Shown in pieces: positions 1 to 7,501 of a stretch of 13,616 nucleotides of DNA (positions within the stretch are counted from its first letter, which is position 1; each line of letters begins with the position of its first letter). The notes under the pieces are model-generated. The model did not search any database. It saw only the letters and a program-made list of their open reading frames with translations, and was not told the origin of the DNA. The stretch is from JAJDFU01 sp964595955. GTDB taxonomy: Bacteria; Bacteroidota; Bacteroidia; Chitinophagales; Saprospiraceae. Both the position numbers and the translations under genes were made by a program. The DNA lies in NCBI GenBank assembly GCA_964595955.1, contig CAZQSF010000098.1, positions 1-13,616 of the forward strand, written 5' to 3'.

Positions 1-51
1 CGGGCGGACTCGGGACTTGCACCCGTTAGGCGTGCGCCATGCCTGGCGCAC
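1..51 (-). mobile_element. 5' end of a group II intron, probably class IIC (continues outside the window)
   Basis: Read on the minus strand from position 51, the sequence begins GTGCGCC-AGGCAT-GGCGCAC. It continues, after a short spacer, with ACGGGTGCAAGTCCCGAG. Seen: a GUGCG 5' terminus, a 7-bp first helix closing an AGGCAU loop, and a GGGUGCAAGUCCC element. Known: bacterial group IIC introns such as the one from Oceanobacillus iheyensis start with a very similar layout (GUGUGCC, GGCAUGG, then GGGUGAGAGUCCC), and class C introns typically insert just after Rho-independent terminators. Here the first intron base lies right after the U-rich tail of the dps terminator, which fits. Only about 50 bases of domain I are visible; the reverse transcriptase ORF and domains V/VI would lie to the left. 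An RNA gene such as a tRNA is a poorer fit. Confidence 0.8.
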
Positions 52-88
52 ATAAGAAAAGAGCTCCCCCGAACGGGGAAACTCTTTT
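52..88 (-). terminator. Rho-independent terminator of dps and apparent intron target site
   Basis: On the minus-strand transcript, positions 88-75 and 70-57 form a 14-bp stem with the tetraloop GUUC. It includes two G·U wobbles (81/64 and 79/66) that would be A·C mismatches on the plus-strand RNA, so the element is oriented leftward. The stem ends in UUUU and is followed by CUUAU, immediately before the intron's GUGCG. It lies 19 bases past the dps stop codon. The hairpin plus the bases at its foot would also be the recognition site for a class C group II intron. Confidence 0.85.
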
Positions 89-107
89 GCGATCATTGGA
101 TCTGTGC

Positions 108-596
108 TTAGGCCGGCTGTCCTTCCAGGACGCGGGCTTTCCAGGCGTCGAACATCCAGCTCCGTTTCTCTAGATCTGCGAGGAAACCACCCACCATGTC
201 GATGGTGCCTTCGTCGCCGACATTATCTGCTGAATCCAGCACCTGACGCATATTGGCAATGATCAATTTGTGGTTATTGAGTACCATGTCCACCATCTTC
301 CGGTCGGAATCGAGGTAACCGGCTTCTTCGACATCGGCGCGGGCCAAATATTCTGACATTTGGCTCATGGGGCGGAAGCGAAGGGTGAGAATGCGTTCGG
401 CGATATCGTCGATCTTTTCCTTAGCATCGTCGTACAATTCTTCGAACTGCTCGTGCAGATCGAAGAAGTTTTCGCCTGTAATATTCCAGTGTACGTTGCG
501 CAGATTCTGATAATAGACGTGATAATTGGCCAGCAACCTGTTGAGTTCATCGGCTGTAGCCCTTAGTTTTTCCTTGTTCATTCCAAGGTAATTCAT
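108..596 (-). CDS. dps: Dps-family ferritin-like DNA-protection / iron-storage protein
   Basis: Dps proteins form 12-subunit shells that oxidise Fe(II) with hydrogen peroxide, store the iron and protect DNA in starved or oxidatively stressed cells. The 162-residue product has the expected length and four-helix pattern. Ferroxidase ligands are visible at H36 (NVHWN), H48 and E52 (in LHEQFE), D63 and E67 (IDDIAER), matching the spacing of E. coli H51/H63/D67/D78/E82 with Glu in place of the first Asp. I chose the ATG at 594-596 (MNYLG...). An in-frame TTG at 621-623 would add nine residues, but it lies between the arms of an inverted repeat and gives an N-terminus unlike typical Bacteroidota Dps. 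The gene is probably monocistronic: it has its own terminator and an upstream repeat that could be an operator. Confidence 0.93.
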   Translation of the reverse strand: MNYLGMNKEKLRATADELNRLLANYHVYYQNLRNVHWNITGENFFDLHEQFEELYDDAKEKIDDIAERILTLRFRPMSQMSEYLARADVEEAGYLDSDRKMVDMVLNNHKLIIANMRQVLDSADNVGDEGTIDMVGGFLADLEKRSWMFDAWKARVLEGQPA

Positions 597-603
597 GTAG
601 GGT

Positions 604-642
604 GCTATCGTTTTGGTTAACAATCACTTATCAAACGATAGC
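604..642. promoter_or_regulatory. Perfect 10+10 bp inverted repeat upstream of dps
   Basis: GCTATCGTTT at 604-613 and AAACGATAGC at 633-642 are exact reverse complements separated by 19 bases. The near arm lies only 7 bases upstream of the preferred dps ATG. It could be the operator of a dimeric regulator acting on dps, or a stem-loop in the dps 5' leader. The minus-strand sequence TATCGTTTG in the far arm resembles the Bacteroidota -7 element TAnnTTTG but has one extra base, and I see no matching -33 TTG. The spacing does not match the OxyR or Fur consensus. Confidence 0.55.
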
Positions 643-694
643 CAATCCTGCATGTTCGTTCTTCAGAAAAATAATCGAGATTTTTTCGAAAAGA

Positions 695-1111
695 TCAGAG
701 GATGGAAGCGTCTTTTTGCCGGCGGTCCAGCTCCTTTTCTATGGCTTCCTGAAGGACCGGCCCGTTGATGTAGGTCGGGAATGCCCACCGGATATAGCCC
801 ATGCCGAGGAGGTAGCCGGTCATGGCGATGGGAGCACCCACGATTAGGCCGAAACTAAGCTGGTTGAGCCCAAAATAACGCGCCAGAAAACTGAGGGAAA
901 TAAACAGAATAGCGGAGGCCCCGACTCGGAAAAATCGATCGCGCAACTGATTAACTCGCTCGGATTGCTGACGGATCAGGCGAAGGTAACGCTTTAAATC
1001 TTTGGTCTTGAACGGCCTCGGACCCAACTCCCAGGCGAGGTAAAGTTCGTCATTGCACCGCAACTCGATCATACGGAGCTTCAGGTGCAACATCCAGTTT
1101 TTCAGGGGCAT
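695..1111 (-). CDS. Small membrane protein of unknown function, two transmembrane helices
   Basis: I do not recognise a family for this 138-residue protein. It has a charged, helical, Arg/Lys-rich N-terminal half (residues 1-60, including a patch around KTKDLKRYLRLIRQQSERV). Two hydrophobic segments follow at about 62-80 (ending in FLARYFGL) and 86-106 (starting LSFGLIVG), separated by a short turn. A charged C-terminal tail ends in ELDRRQKDASIL. By the positive-inside tendency both ends should be cytoplasmic, giving a helical hairpin in the inner membrane. ATG at 1109-1111 is the longest start; Met7 and Met14 are alternatives. It is upstream of dps on the same strand, but the roughly 100-base gap with an inverted repeat suggests dps has its own promoter. 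Confidence 0.7.
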   Translation of the reverse strand: MPLKNWMLHLKLRMIELRCNDELYLAWELGPRPFKTKDLKRYLRLIRQQSERVNQLRDRFFRVGASAILFISLSFLARYFGLNQLSFGLIVGAPIAMTGYLLGMGYIRWAFPTYINGPVLQEAIEKELDRRQKDASIL

Positions 1112-1295
1112 GAAAGGAAAAATGTTTTGAACAGGTTTATACTTACTTGAGCCGTCGTAAATTAGCTTTTTTAGGCTGTTTTTTCAAGCTTTTCGAACCC
1201 GATCTTTTCAGAAGAAAGTCATACTTCCAGTCCCTGCCCTGGCTTCGGCCTGCTTCGTTGATCCGGAAGACCGTATTTTTAGGAAAACCTTGCTT

Positions 1296-1769
1296 ATGCG
1301 ATGCACAGCCTTCCTCTTATTGTTGCTCCTTCCAATTGCGGGACGGGCACAGCCGCAGGAAAAATACTGCAACAACCGCTTTGGCTTCTGCCTTCTCTAT
1401 CCCGAGGGTTTCTTCGACCGGGTAGACCCTTCGGACAATGCCGACGGGCTCCGCTTCTTTGCCGACGAGCAGGGTATTGAGGTCTCTGTTTCCGGCAGCA
1501 ACAACGTGCTTCAATGGACCCCAGAAGAGATCGGCGAGTTGGAAAAAGAAGTCGTGATGGAGGACTACGGCCAGGTGGAAAGCGCGACGGAGAAACGAGG
1601 AGACAACTTCTTTGAGTACCGTTTTGAAGTGGACGGCGCCCAGCACCTGCATCGCATCTACCACCGGGTTGATGAGATCGTATTTCTGCGCATTCGAACT
1701 CAGGCTACCACCGACGATGCCGCTTTCAATCGGCTTGCCGAGCAGTTGGTTGTACAGTTCGAGCCCTGA
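1296..1769 (+). CDS. Exported protein of unknown function with signal peptide
   Basis: The 157-residue product begins MRCTAFLLLLLLPIAGRAQ, a typical Sec signal peptide with a run of six leucines and a likely cleavage site after GRA (before QPQ). The mature part is acidic. It starts with a short motif with two cysteines seven residues apart (YCNNRFGFCLLYPEGF) that could form a disulphide, and is predicted to be periplasmic or secreted. I chose the ATG at 1296; an in-frame TTG two codons upstream is possible but less likely. I cannot assign a family or activity. The gene is divergent from the membrane-protein gene to its left (184-base gap) and co-oriented with the lipoprotein gene to its right (117-base gap), so a joint transcript is possible but not shown. 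Confidence 0.75.
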   Translation: MRCTAFLLLLLLPIAGRAQPQEKYCNNRFGFCLLYPEGFFDRVDPSDNADGLRFFADEQGIEVSVSGSNNVLQWTPEEIGELEKEVVMEDYGQVESATEKRGDNFFEYRFEVDGAQHLHRIYHRVDEIVFLRIRTQATTDDAAFNRLAEQLVVQFEP

Positions 1770-1886
1770 GAAAAGAATGCGCCGCCGGTTTTCCCGAACG
1801 GCTATCCACCTCACAAAAGCCGGTTATTTGTATTTTTAAGGTCTCCTCACCGAAAGTCGTTCGAACCCCAAAAATCCAAATCCCCG

Positions 1887-2294
1887 ATGGCTTCCTTGTC
1901 GTACACCTCTCTATTCCCGGTTTTTCTCTGCGTCCTTGCCTCCCTGAGTTCATCCTGTGAAGTAAGAGACGCATCTGTGGTTTCGGGTACGGTCGCTTTG
2001 TCCTCCCGAAAGCCCTTGCCGGAAGGGGGCATTCTACTGCTGCGCATTGTGAACAACCACCAGAAAGGGGAGACTTCCGTCCTGGTCGAAAAACGCATCG
2101 TGCTGTCCGATCCGGTGCCGGAATTCGCCTTTGCGTTGCCCTATGAAAAAGAAGCCGTTCACGCCAACCACACCTATACCCTGCAGGCCAGCCTCATGGT
2201 GGGCGGGCAACTCACCCACTTTACCCATCAGCAACCCCGGGTATTGGAAAAGACTTCGGTGCGGGCCTTTGATCTGGTCCTTCATCCTATGTGA
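1887..2294 (+). CDS. YbaY/YscW-like putative lipoprotein
   Basis: The 135-residue product has a hydrophobic N-terminal segment ending in SLSSSC (Cys24). This is a plausible but imperfect lipobox, since position -3 is Ser rather than Leu. The mature domain shows the pattern of the YbaY / type III secretion pilotin-like family (PF09619): SGTVALSSRKPLPEGGILLLRI near 33-54, then a FAFALPYEKEAV segment, then HTYTLQASLMVGGQL. This is a small beta-sandwich repeated in many outer-membrane or periplasmic lipoproteins. The molecular role of such stand-alone proteins is generally unknown; no secretion genes are nearby, so a pilotin function should not be assumed. The gene converges with the cyclase gene, their stop codons being only 15 bases apart. 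Confidence 0.75.
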   Translation: MASLSYTSLFPVFLCVLASLSSSCEVRDASVVSGTVALSSRKPLPEGGILLLRIVNNHQKGETSVLVEKRIVLSDPVPEFAFALPYEKEAVHANHTYTLQASLMVGGQLTHFTHQQPRVLEKTSVRAFDLVLHPM

Positions 2295-2309
2295 AGCCGG
2301 CCTGTTGAG

Positions 2310-5300
2310 CTACCAGCTGACGTAGTACATCTCGATCTCGCGGTCGTGCTTTACCGCGATCTTACCTCGGTGATGACAGGCAAACCGCCCCTCCAACAGT
2401 TCGAAGGTATCGCTGGAAATATTGATCTTCCGATTCTCACAGGCACTCTCCAGCCGGGCGGCGACATTTACCGTATCGCCCCAAATATCGTAGGCAAATT
2501 TCTTGGACCCCACGACTCCCGCAACAACCGGTCCGCTGTGAATGCCGATGCGCACCCGAAAGACCGGCAGGTTTTGTTCCATCCTATCCTTCTCATCCAT
2601 GCTCATAAACTCCTGGATGGCTATGGCGGCCTGTACCATCTTTTCGGCATGGCCAGGATCGGGATCGGGCAACCCGCAGGCGCACATGTACGAATCGCCT
2701 ATCGTCTTGATCTTTTCAATGCCAAAGCGATCCATGATCTCATCAAAAGTGCTGAAGTAGCTGTCCAGCTCGGCGACCAGCAATTCGGGGGGCATGTTTT
2801 TGACGATGCGGGTAAACTGGGAAAAATCCGTAAACATGACTGAAATGGAGGGATAAAACTGGGGGGCAACCTTTCCTTTGCGTTTAAGCTCTTCGGCGGT
2901 CCGGGAGGGCAGGATGTTGAGCAACAGCTCATCCACCTGATTTTTTTCTTCTTCCAGGGCTTGCTTTTGCTGCTCGATCTGGGCCGTTCGGTCGCGAACC
3001 TTTTCTTCCAGCTTTTCGTACAGAAGGGCGTTTTCCAGAGAGATGGCAATCTGGCTGGACAGGAGGCGAAGAATCTCGATCCGAGCTTCGGAAAAGGCGC
3101 CGCTCACCAGATTGTTCTCCAGATAGATCAGCCCGGGCATTTTCTCCTGGTGTACAATGGGAAAACAGAGCACGGAGGCCACCTGCTTGTTCTTGATGTA
3201 GGGATCTTCCGTAAACATACCGCTGCCGGAAGCCCTGTCGAGGACTACGGGCTCTTTGGCATGCAAACAGTAGTAGAGAACGGACAGGGGGAGTTTATTG
3301 GTGTACTGGCCAACGTCCTCATTGTGCATGAAGGTCTGGTCGGTAAGCGTATTGGCTTCGGCCATGAGCGACAGGTTGCCGTCGGTTTGCAGGATGAGAC
3401 AGGCTTTTTCGGCACCGGCATTTTCCAGCAACACGTGCATGAGCTTGTCCATCAGTTGGTCGAGCTTGATCTCTCCGGCCAGGGACTGTGAGGCTTTCAG
3501 CAGAGAGCTCAGGTCCAGCTGGTCTTCCACCGAAGCAGAGCCGGCAAACCGCCTGGTAGTCCCGAAGTTCTGTTTCTCCGGCGAAATATTGGCATAGATC
3601 TGCGGGAATTCCTGGGTCAGTTGCTTTTGCTTGGCGGAGGCGCCCCAGCAGCCGTAGGCTTCGTAGGCGTCCCGGAGGTAGGCCTCGGCGACCTTGGGCT
3701 TGCCTTGGCGCAGCACGGCCAGGCCGGCCAATTCGCTGGCCAGAGCAGCGTGGTGATGAAATTTGTGGCGGTGCGCTCCCTGTATGGCCGATTCGTACAG
3801 GCGTTCGGCTTTCTGCCCGTTGCCTCGCAGGCTTTCCATCTCGGCCCGTACCAGATCGTACTGGTGCTGGAAGTTCACTGGCGAAAAGCGGGCCCAGGTT
3901 TTCAATCGCCCCCGGTTTTTATTCAGTCGCCGGGTCCATCGCCTGCGATCGGTTTCCCCGCCGGCAACTGCCTGCGTAATGGCCAGGGAATAGAAGAGCA
4001 CGTATTCGGACACATGTGCCTGCCCCAGCAGAAAGGTCTCCAGGGTCTCCATTTTCTTGCCGGTTTCCAGCGCCCCGCCGTAGTTGTTCGCCATAAATTG
4101 AAGCAACAACTTGACCGTGTAGTAATGGGCTTGGGGAGTGGGCAATTCGCCCATTTGGACGACGTATTCCGTTTCGTTGAATTGTTCATCATCGACCTCC
4201 CCGAAACGGTAGGTGAGTCCGCTCATCGATTTGACGTATTGATGCCACATCGCAATGTGCATAAGGCCATGGTCGGCCCGGATCTGCTTCATGAGCTTGC
4301 CCTTCTTTTCGATGCCCTGCAGCACCTCCTGCAGCGACATGCCGGCACTGAGTGAATTGACCGTATGCATGGTCAGGCTGGTGGCTGCCATGGGTTGTTC
4401 GCCGTTTTCCACACAGCCGCGATAGACGTTCCAGAGGGGATTCAGGGTGTCGCGCCGCGGTTCGATCCAGTGGTCGATAAAGGCCGGCGGCACAATGGAG
4501 GTTTTCCACTTTTGCACCCGGCTGCACACGCGATCGAAAAGCTTCTCCGTCGCCTGGCTGATCTCGTAAGCCGTCCGGTATTTGTTGAAGGTGGAGCCGA
4601 TAATGGTAGCGAAGGACATCAAAGCCCAGGTCGAGGAGCCGGTCATCCCCTTGCGGATACTTCGTTTGAGGGTTTCCAGCATGCTCATGACCATCACCTC
4701 CTGGTTGAGCGTATAGGAGGCCACGCCCGTTTCGATGAGCAGATCGGTGATGGCGACGTGAATGGGGTCCTTACTTTCCGGCAGATCCGCGATATCGCTC
4801 CAGTTATTCACTCTGGACCTGAGCAACCACCAGGAGGTGAGAATTTGGCGAAGGGCACCCCATTTTTGCATCAGCCGGTTGTGTGGAAAGCGAATGCCGA
4901 ACTCAGCCAGGGTGTCATGCGCCACATCCAGCGCTTTCTGATAATGGTAGGTCTTAGTATACAGGTTGCAGCGAATGCGGCTCAGCCGAAGGCGCTCCAG
5001 CGGGGTTTGGGTGTGTTGATGAACCAGCTCGAAGAAGTGCTCGGCTTCTTCGTGCTGCCCGTCCAGGGATTTGGTTTCGGCCAGTTCCGAATAGAGTTTC
5101 CAGGTCAGTTCGTATTGGCTTTTCCAGGCGTCCTCCGGAAGGAGTTCGACGCCGGTGGCCAGGTAAGCTGAGGCCTCGCGCAGGGCGTTGGACTGCTTGG
5201 CGCGCTCGCCGGCTCCCAGGTTGAGCTTCGCCACCCGCAGTCGTTCCTCCGGATCCGTCAGCAGGTGCAAGCCGGCATTGTACTGGCCCACGATATCAAA

Positions 5301-7499
5301 CAGCCGATCGTCTCGATGCAAGCTGGCCGTGTTGTGGTCCAGCAGGCGAGCGATTTGGATATGCCGCTGGGCGCGTTCCTCCTCCGGAATGGTCAGGTAA
5401 GCGGCCTGCTGCACGCGGTCGTGCAGGAAGCGCAGTTTTTCTCCCTGGATCTGCCGGCGTACGAGCTGGGGCAGCTTCAGCGCCGGCGCGCCGGATACCA
5501 GCCCCATGATCCGGTAGATCTTGGGCGAGGGCGAGAGGAAATTCTGGCCAATCGCCGGCTTGAGCTGCCGGAAGACCGACAGCACATCGGATTCGGTGGC
5601 CGCGGCCAGAAGCTCGAGCGGAAAGCTATTGCCCAGGCAAGCGGCGTACTGGAGCATCGCCAGCGTTTCCCCAGGCAGGCTGGTGAGCTTGCGGCTCATC
5701 AGATCCACCACATTGGCCGATACGTTCAGGGCCTGGATCTCAGGCAGGTCCCACTGCCATTGCCGGGTCTCGGGATTGAATAGCAGGTAGGCTTCCTCGT
5801 GAAGGCTGGTGAGCAGCTGGATCGCAAAAAAGGGATTGCCCAGCGTCTTTTGGTGGATCAGGGCGGCCAGGCTTTCCACCCGCTCCAACGGCTGATGCAG
5901 GGTATCGGCTGTCAACAGGGCTATATCGGGCTCATCCAGCGGCTGGAGGCGGATCTCGGTAGGCTGCATACCCGTTCCCTCCATGCGCTCGAATAAAAAG
6001 CTCAGAGGGTGCTGTTCGTCAACTTCGTTATCGCGGTAAGCTCCGATAAGCATGAGGTTTTCCGGGCTCTTCCACGAGACCAGGTTCTCCAGCAGCTGTA
6101 TGGTCGCCAGGTCCACCCATTGCAGGTCGTCCAGGAAAATGACAAGTGGGTGCTTGGGGCTGGCTATGCAACCGAGAAAATCGAAAATGGCCTGATTGAA
6201 GCGCAATTCGATCTCATTGGGGGCTGCATGCCTTCCCGATTCTTGCCGGCCAATGATCAGTTCCAGCTTGGGAATGGCATCCGCCAGCAAAGCTGCATTC
6301 GTACCCAGCGCCTGCCGGATGTTGACCTTCCAGTATTCGAAGTCCTCGAAGCGCTCCTTGAGCACGTAGTTGGCGAATTCGTTGAAGGCCGAGATCAGTG
6401 CCGAATAGGGCGAATCCCGCTGAAACTGGTCGGCTTTGCCGGAAATGAAGATGCCGTTGGACTCCGTTACCGGCTTGAAGATCTCGGCGATCAAGGCTGT
6501 TTTTCCGATGCCGGAATAGCCGGATACGAAAACGAATTTGGGCGGCTGATGCACCACCTCCTCAAAAGCGTCCAGCAGTTGAAGGGCCTCGCGCTCCCGG
6601 CCGTACAACCGCTGCGGGATCTGGAACTGCTCGTACACCTCTTGCCCCCCGATGGAAAACCAGGGGACGGCCCCGTCCGATTCCCAGGCCGACAGGCAGT
6701 GTTCCAGGTCGTGCTGAAGGCCGGCTATACTCTGGTAGCGGTCGTCCGGATTTTTGGCAATGAGCTTGGTCAGAATGCCGGAGATCACTTCGGGCAAATC
6801 GGGACGAATGACGTGGGGCGGGGTGGGAACCTTTGCCAGTTGGGCATGCACCAGCTCCAGGGGATCCTGGGAGTGGAAAGGGGGCTGACCGCTGAACAAT
6901 TCGTAGAGCGTATTGCCCAGCCCGTAAAAATCCGTGCGATAGTCAATGCGGCGCTTGACCCGGCCGGTCTGCTCAGGCGCGCAATAGGTCAGGTTTTCCT
7001 GTAAAAGGGCGATGGGCACAAAGTCCTGGCTCTCCGAGCTGAGTATGGAGGATTGGCCGAAGTTGACCAGGGTAACTTCCAGGGTATTGGGCGAAATGAG
7101 TAGGTTGTAGGGGTTGAGATTTTTGTGAATGATGCCGTTCTGGTGCAGGTGATCCAGAATCCGAAGGATCTCCAGGGCTATCTTGAGCTTGATCCCGAGC
7201 CCGGCCTCTCCCCGGCGAATCCAGTCTCTCAACAGGATACCGTCTTTGTACTCGCGCACCAGCACGTAGTGCTGCTCGGTATTTTGCAGGTCAAAAACCA
7301 GGGGAATGCGCGGATGTTTCAGCCGCCGAAGTATCTCGTATTCGTGGCGCAGCTGCAGGATCTGATCCACACTCGCCTTTTCTTCCGGAAGCACCTTCAG
7401 GGAAACCAATTTTCCCCCGGCGTTATCCCACGCTTTATAGGTTATGAAATGACCGGCCCGGTCTATTTCCTCAATCTCCGAATACCCTGCCAGCTTCAT
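2310..7499 (-). CDS. Pseudokinase-like / STAND ATPase / GAF / class III adenylate cyclase signalling protein
   Basis: A 1729-residue cytoplasmic multidomain protein with no transmembrane segment apparent. Residues 1-270 are a Ser/Thr-kinase-like fold: Lys35 (SLKVL) and the APE motif at 174-176 are present. The catalytic loop reads HKNLNPYN (Asn127 for the catalytic Asp) and the metal-binding loop reads NFG (Asn146 for Asp), and the glycine loop is degenerate, so it is probably inactive as a kinase. Residues about 297-640 are an AAA_16/STAND ATPase with Walker A GYSGIGKT (327-334) and Walker B VIFLDD (Asp457). A long helical, TPR-like stretch follows (about 730-1320), then a GAF domain (about 1340-1490) and a coiled coil (about 1485-1530). 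The C-terminal class III cyclase has metal ligands Asp1558 (FTDF) and Asp1602 (IGDS), adenine-selecting Lys1598 and Asp1671 (YDIWGD), Asn1678 and Arg1682. Predicted product: cAMP. The domain order resembles the kinase-AAA-GAF-histidine kinase family of cyanobacteria and others. The ATG lies 2 bases after the methyltransferase stop, so translation is probably coupled. Confidence 0.92.
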   Translation of the reverse strand: MKLAGYSEIEEIDRAGHFITYKAWDNAGGKLVSLKVLPEEKASVDQILQLRHEYEILRRLKHPRIPLVFDLQNTEQHYVLVREYKDGILLRDWIRRGEAGLGIKLKIALEILRILDHLHQNGIIHKNLNPYNLLISPNTLEVTLVNFGQSSILSSESQDFVPIALLQENLTYCAPEQTGRVKRRIDYRTDFYGLGNTLYELFSGQPPFHSQDPLELVHAQLAKVPTPPHVIRPDLPEVISGILTKLIAKNPDDRYQSIAGLQHDLEHCLSAWESDGAVPWFSIGGQEVYEQFQIPQRLYGREREALQLLDAFEEVVHQPPKFVFVSGYSGIGKTALIAEIFKPVTESNGIFISGKADQFQRDSPYSALISAFNEFANYVLKERFEDFEYWKVNIRQALGTNAALLADAIPKLELIIGRQESGRHAAPNEIELRFNQAIFDFLGCIASPKHPLVIFLDDLQWVDLATIQLLENLVSWKSPENLMLIGAYRDNEVDEQHPLSFLFERMEGTGMQPTEIRLQPLDEPDIALLTADTLHQPLERVESLAALIHQKTLGNPFFAIQLLTSLHEEAYLLFNPETRQWQWDLPEIQALNVSANVVDLMSRKLTSLPGETLAMLQYAACLGNSFPLELLAAATESDVLSVFRQLKPAIGQNFLSPSPKIYRIMGLVSGAPALKLPQLVRRQIQGEKLRFLHDRVQQAAYLTIPEEERAQRHIQIARLLDHNTASLHRDDRLFDIVGQYNAGLHLLTDPEERLRVAKLNLGAGERAKQSNALREASAYLATGVELLPEDAWKSQYELTWKLYSELAETKSLDGQHEEAEHFFELVHQHTQTPLERLRLSRIRCNLYTKTYHYQKALDVAHDTLAEFGIRFPHNRLMQKWGALRQILTSWWLLRSRVNNWSDIADLPESKDPIHVAITDLLIETGVASYTLNQEVMVMSMLETLKRSIRKGMTGSSTWALMSFATIIGSTFNKYRTAYEISQATEKLFDRVCSRVQKWKTSIVPPAFIDHWIEPRRDTLNPLWNVYRGCVENGEQPMAATSLTMHTVNSLSAGMSLQEVLQGIEKKGKLMKQIRADHGLMHIAMWHQYVKSMSGLTYRFGEVDDEQFNETEYVVQMGELPTPQAHYYTVKLLLQFMANNYGGALETGKKMETLETFLLGQAHVSEYVLFYSLAITQAVAGGETDRRRWTRRLNKNRGRLKTWARFSPVNFQHQYDLVRAEMESLRGNGQKAERLYESAIQGAHRHKFHHHAALASELAGLAVLRQGKPKVAEAYLRDAYEAYGCWGASAKQKQLTQEFPQIYANISPEKQNFGTTRRFAGSASVEDQLDLSSLLKASQSLAGEIKLDQLMDKLMHVLLENAGAEKACLILQTDGNLSLMAEANTLTDQTFMHNEDVGQYTNKLPLSVLYYCLHAKEPVVLDRASGSGMFTEDPYIKNKQVASVLCFPIVHQEKMPGLIYLENNLVSGAFSEARIEILRLLSSQIAISLENALLYEKLEEKVRDRTAQIEQQKQALEEEKNQVDELLLNILPSRTAEELKRKGKVAPQFYPSISVMFTDFSQFTRIVKNMPPELLVAELDSYFSTFDEIMDRFGIEKIKTIGDSYMCACGLPDPDPGHAEKMVQAAIAIQEFMSMDEKDRMEQNLPVFRVRIGIHSGPVVAGVVGSKKFAYDIWGDTVNVAARLESACENRKINISSDTFELLEGRFACHHRGKIAVKHDREIEMYYVSW

Positions 7500-7501
7500 C
7501 G

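Noticed and set aside
1..51. tRNA or other small RNA gene at the left edge
   Set aside because: No acceptor, anticodon or T-loop pattern; the GUGCG start, GGCAU loop and GGGUGCAAGUCCC element fit a group II intron much better.
604..642. OxyR or Fur box in front of dps
   Set aside because: The repeat does not have the ATAG/CTAT spacing of OxyR or the GATAATGAT units of Fur; only a generic inverted repeat can be claimed.
1251..1282. Promoter TTG (1258-1260) with TATTTTTA (1274-1281) before the 1296 gene
   Set aside because: The 13-base spacing is too short for the Bacteroidota -33/-7 layout and the last base of the -7 element does not match.
6009..7004. 331-codon plus-strand frame inside the cyclase gene
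   Set aside because: It lies opposite the kinase-like and ATPase domains, which have clear motifs on the minus strand; it is a shadow frame.
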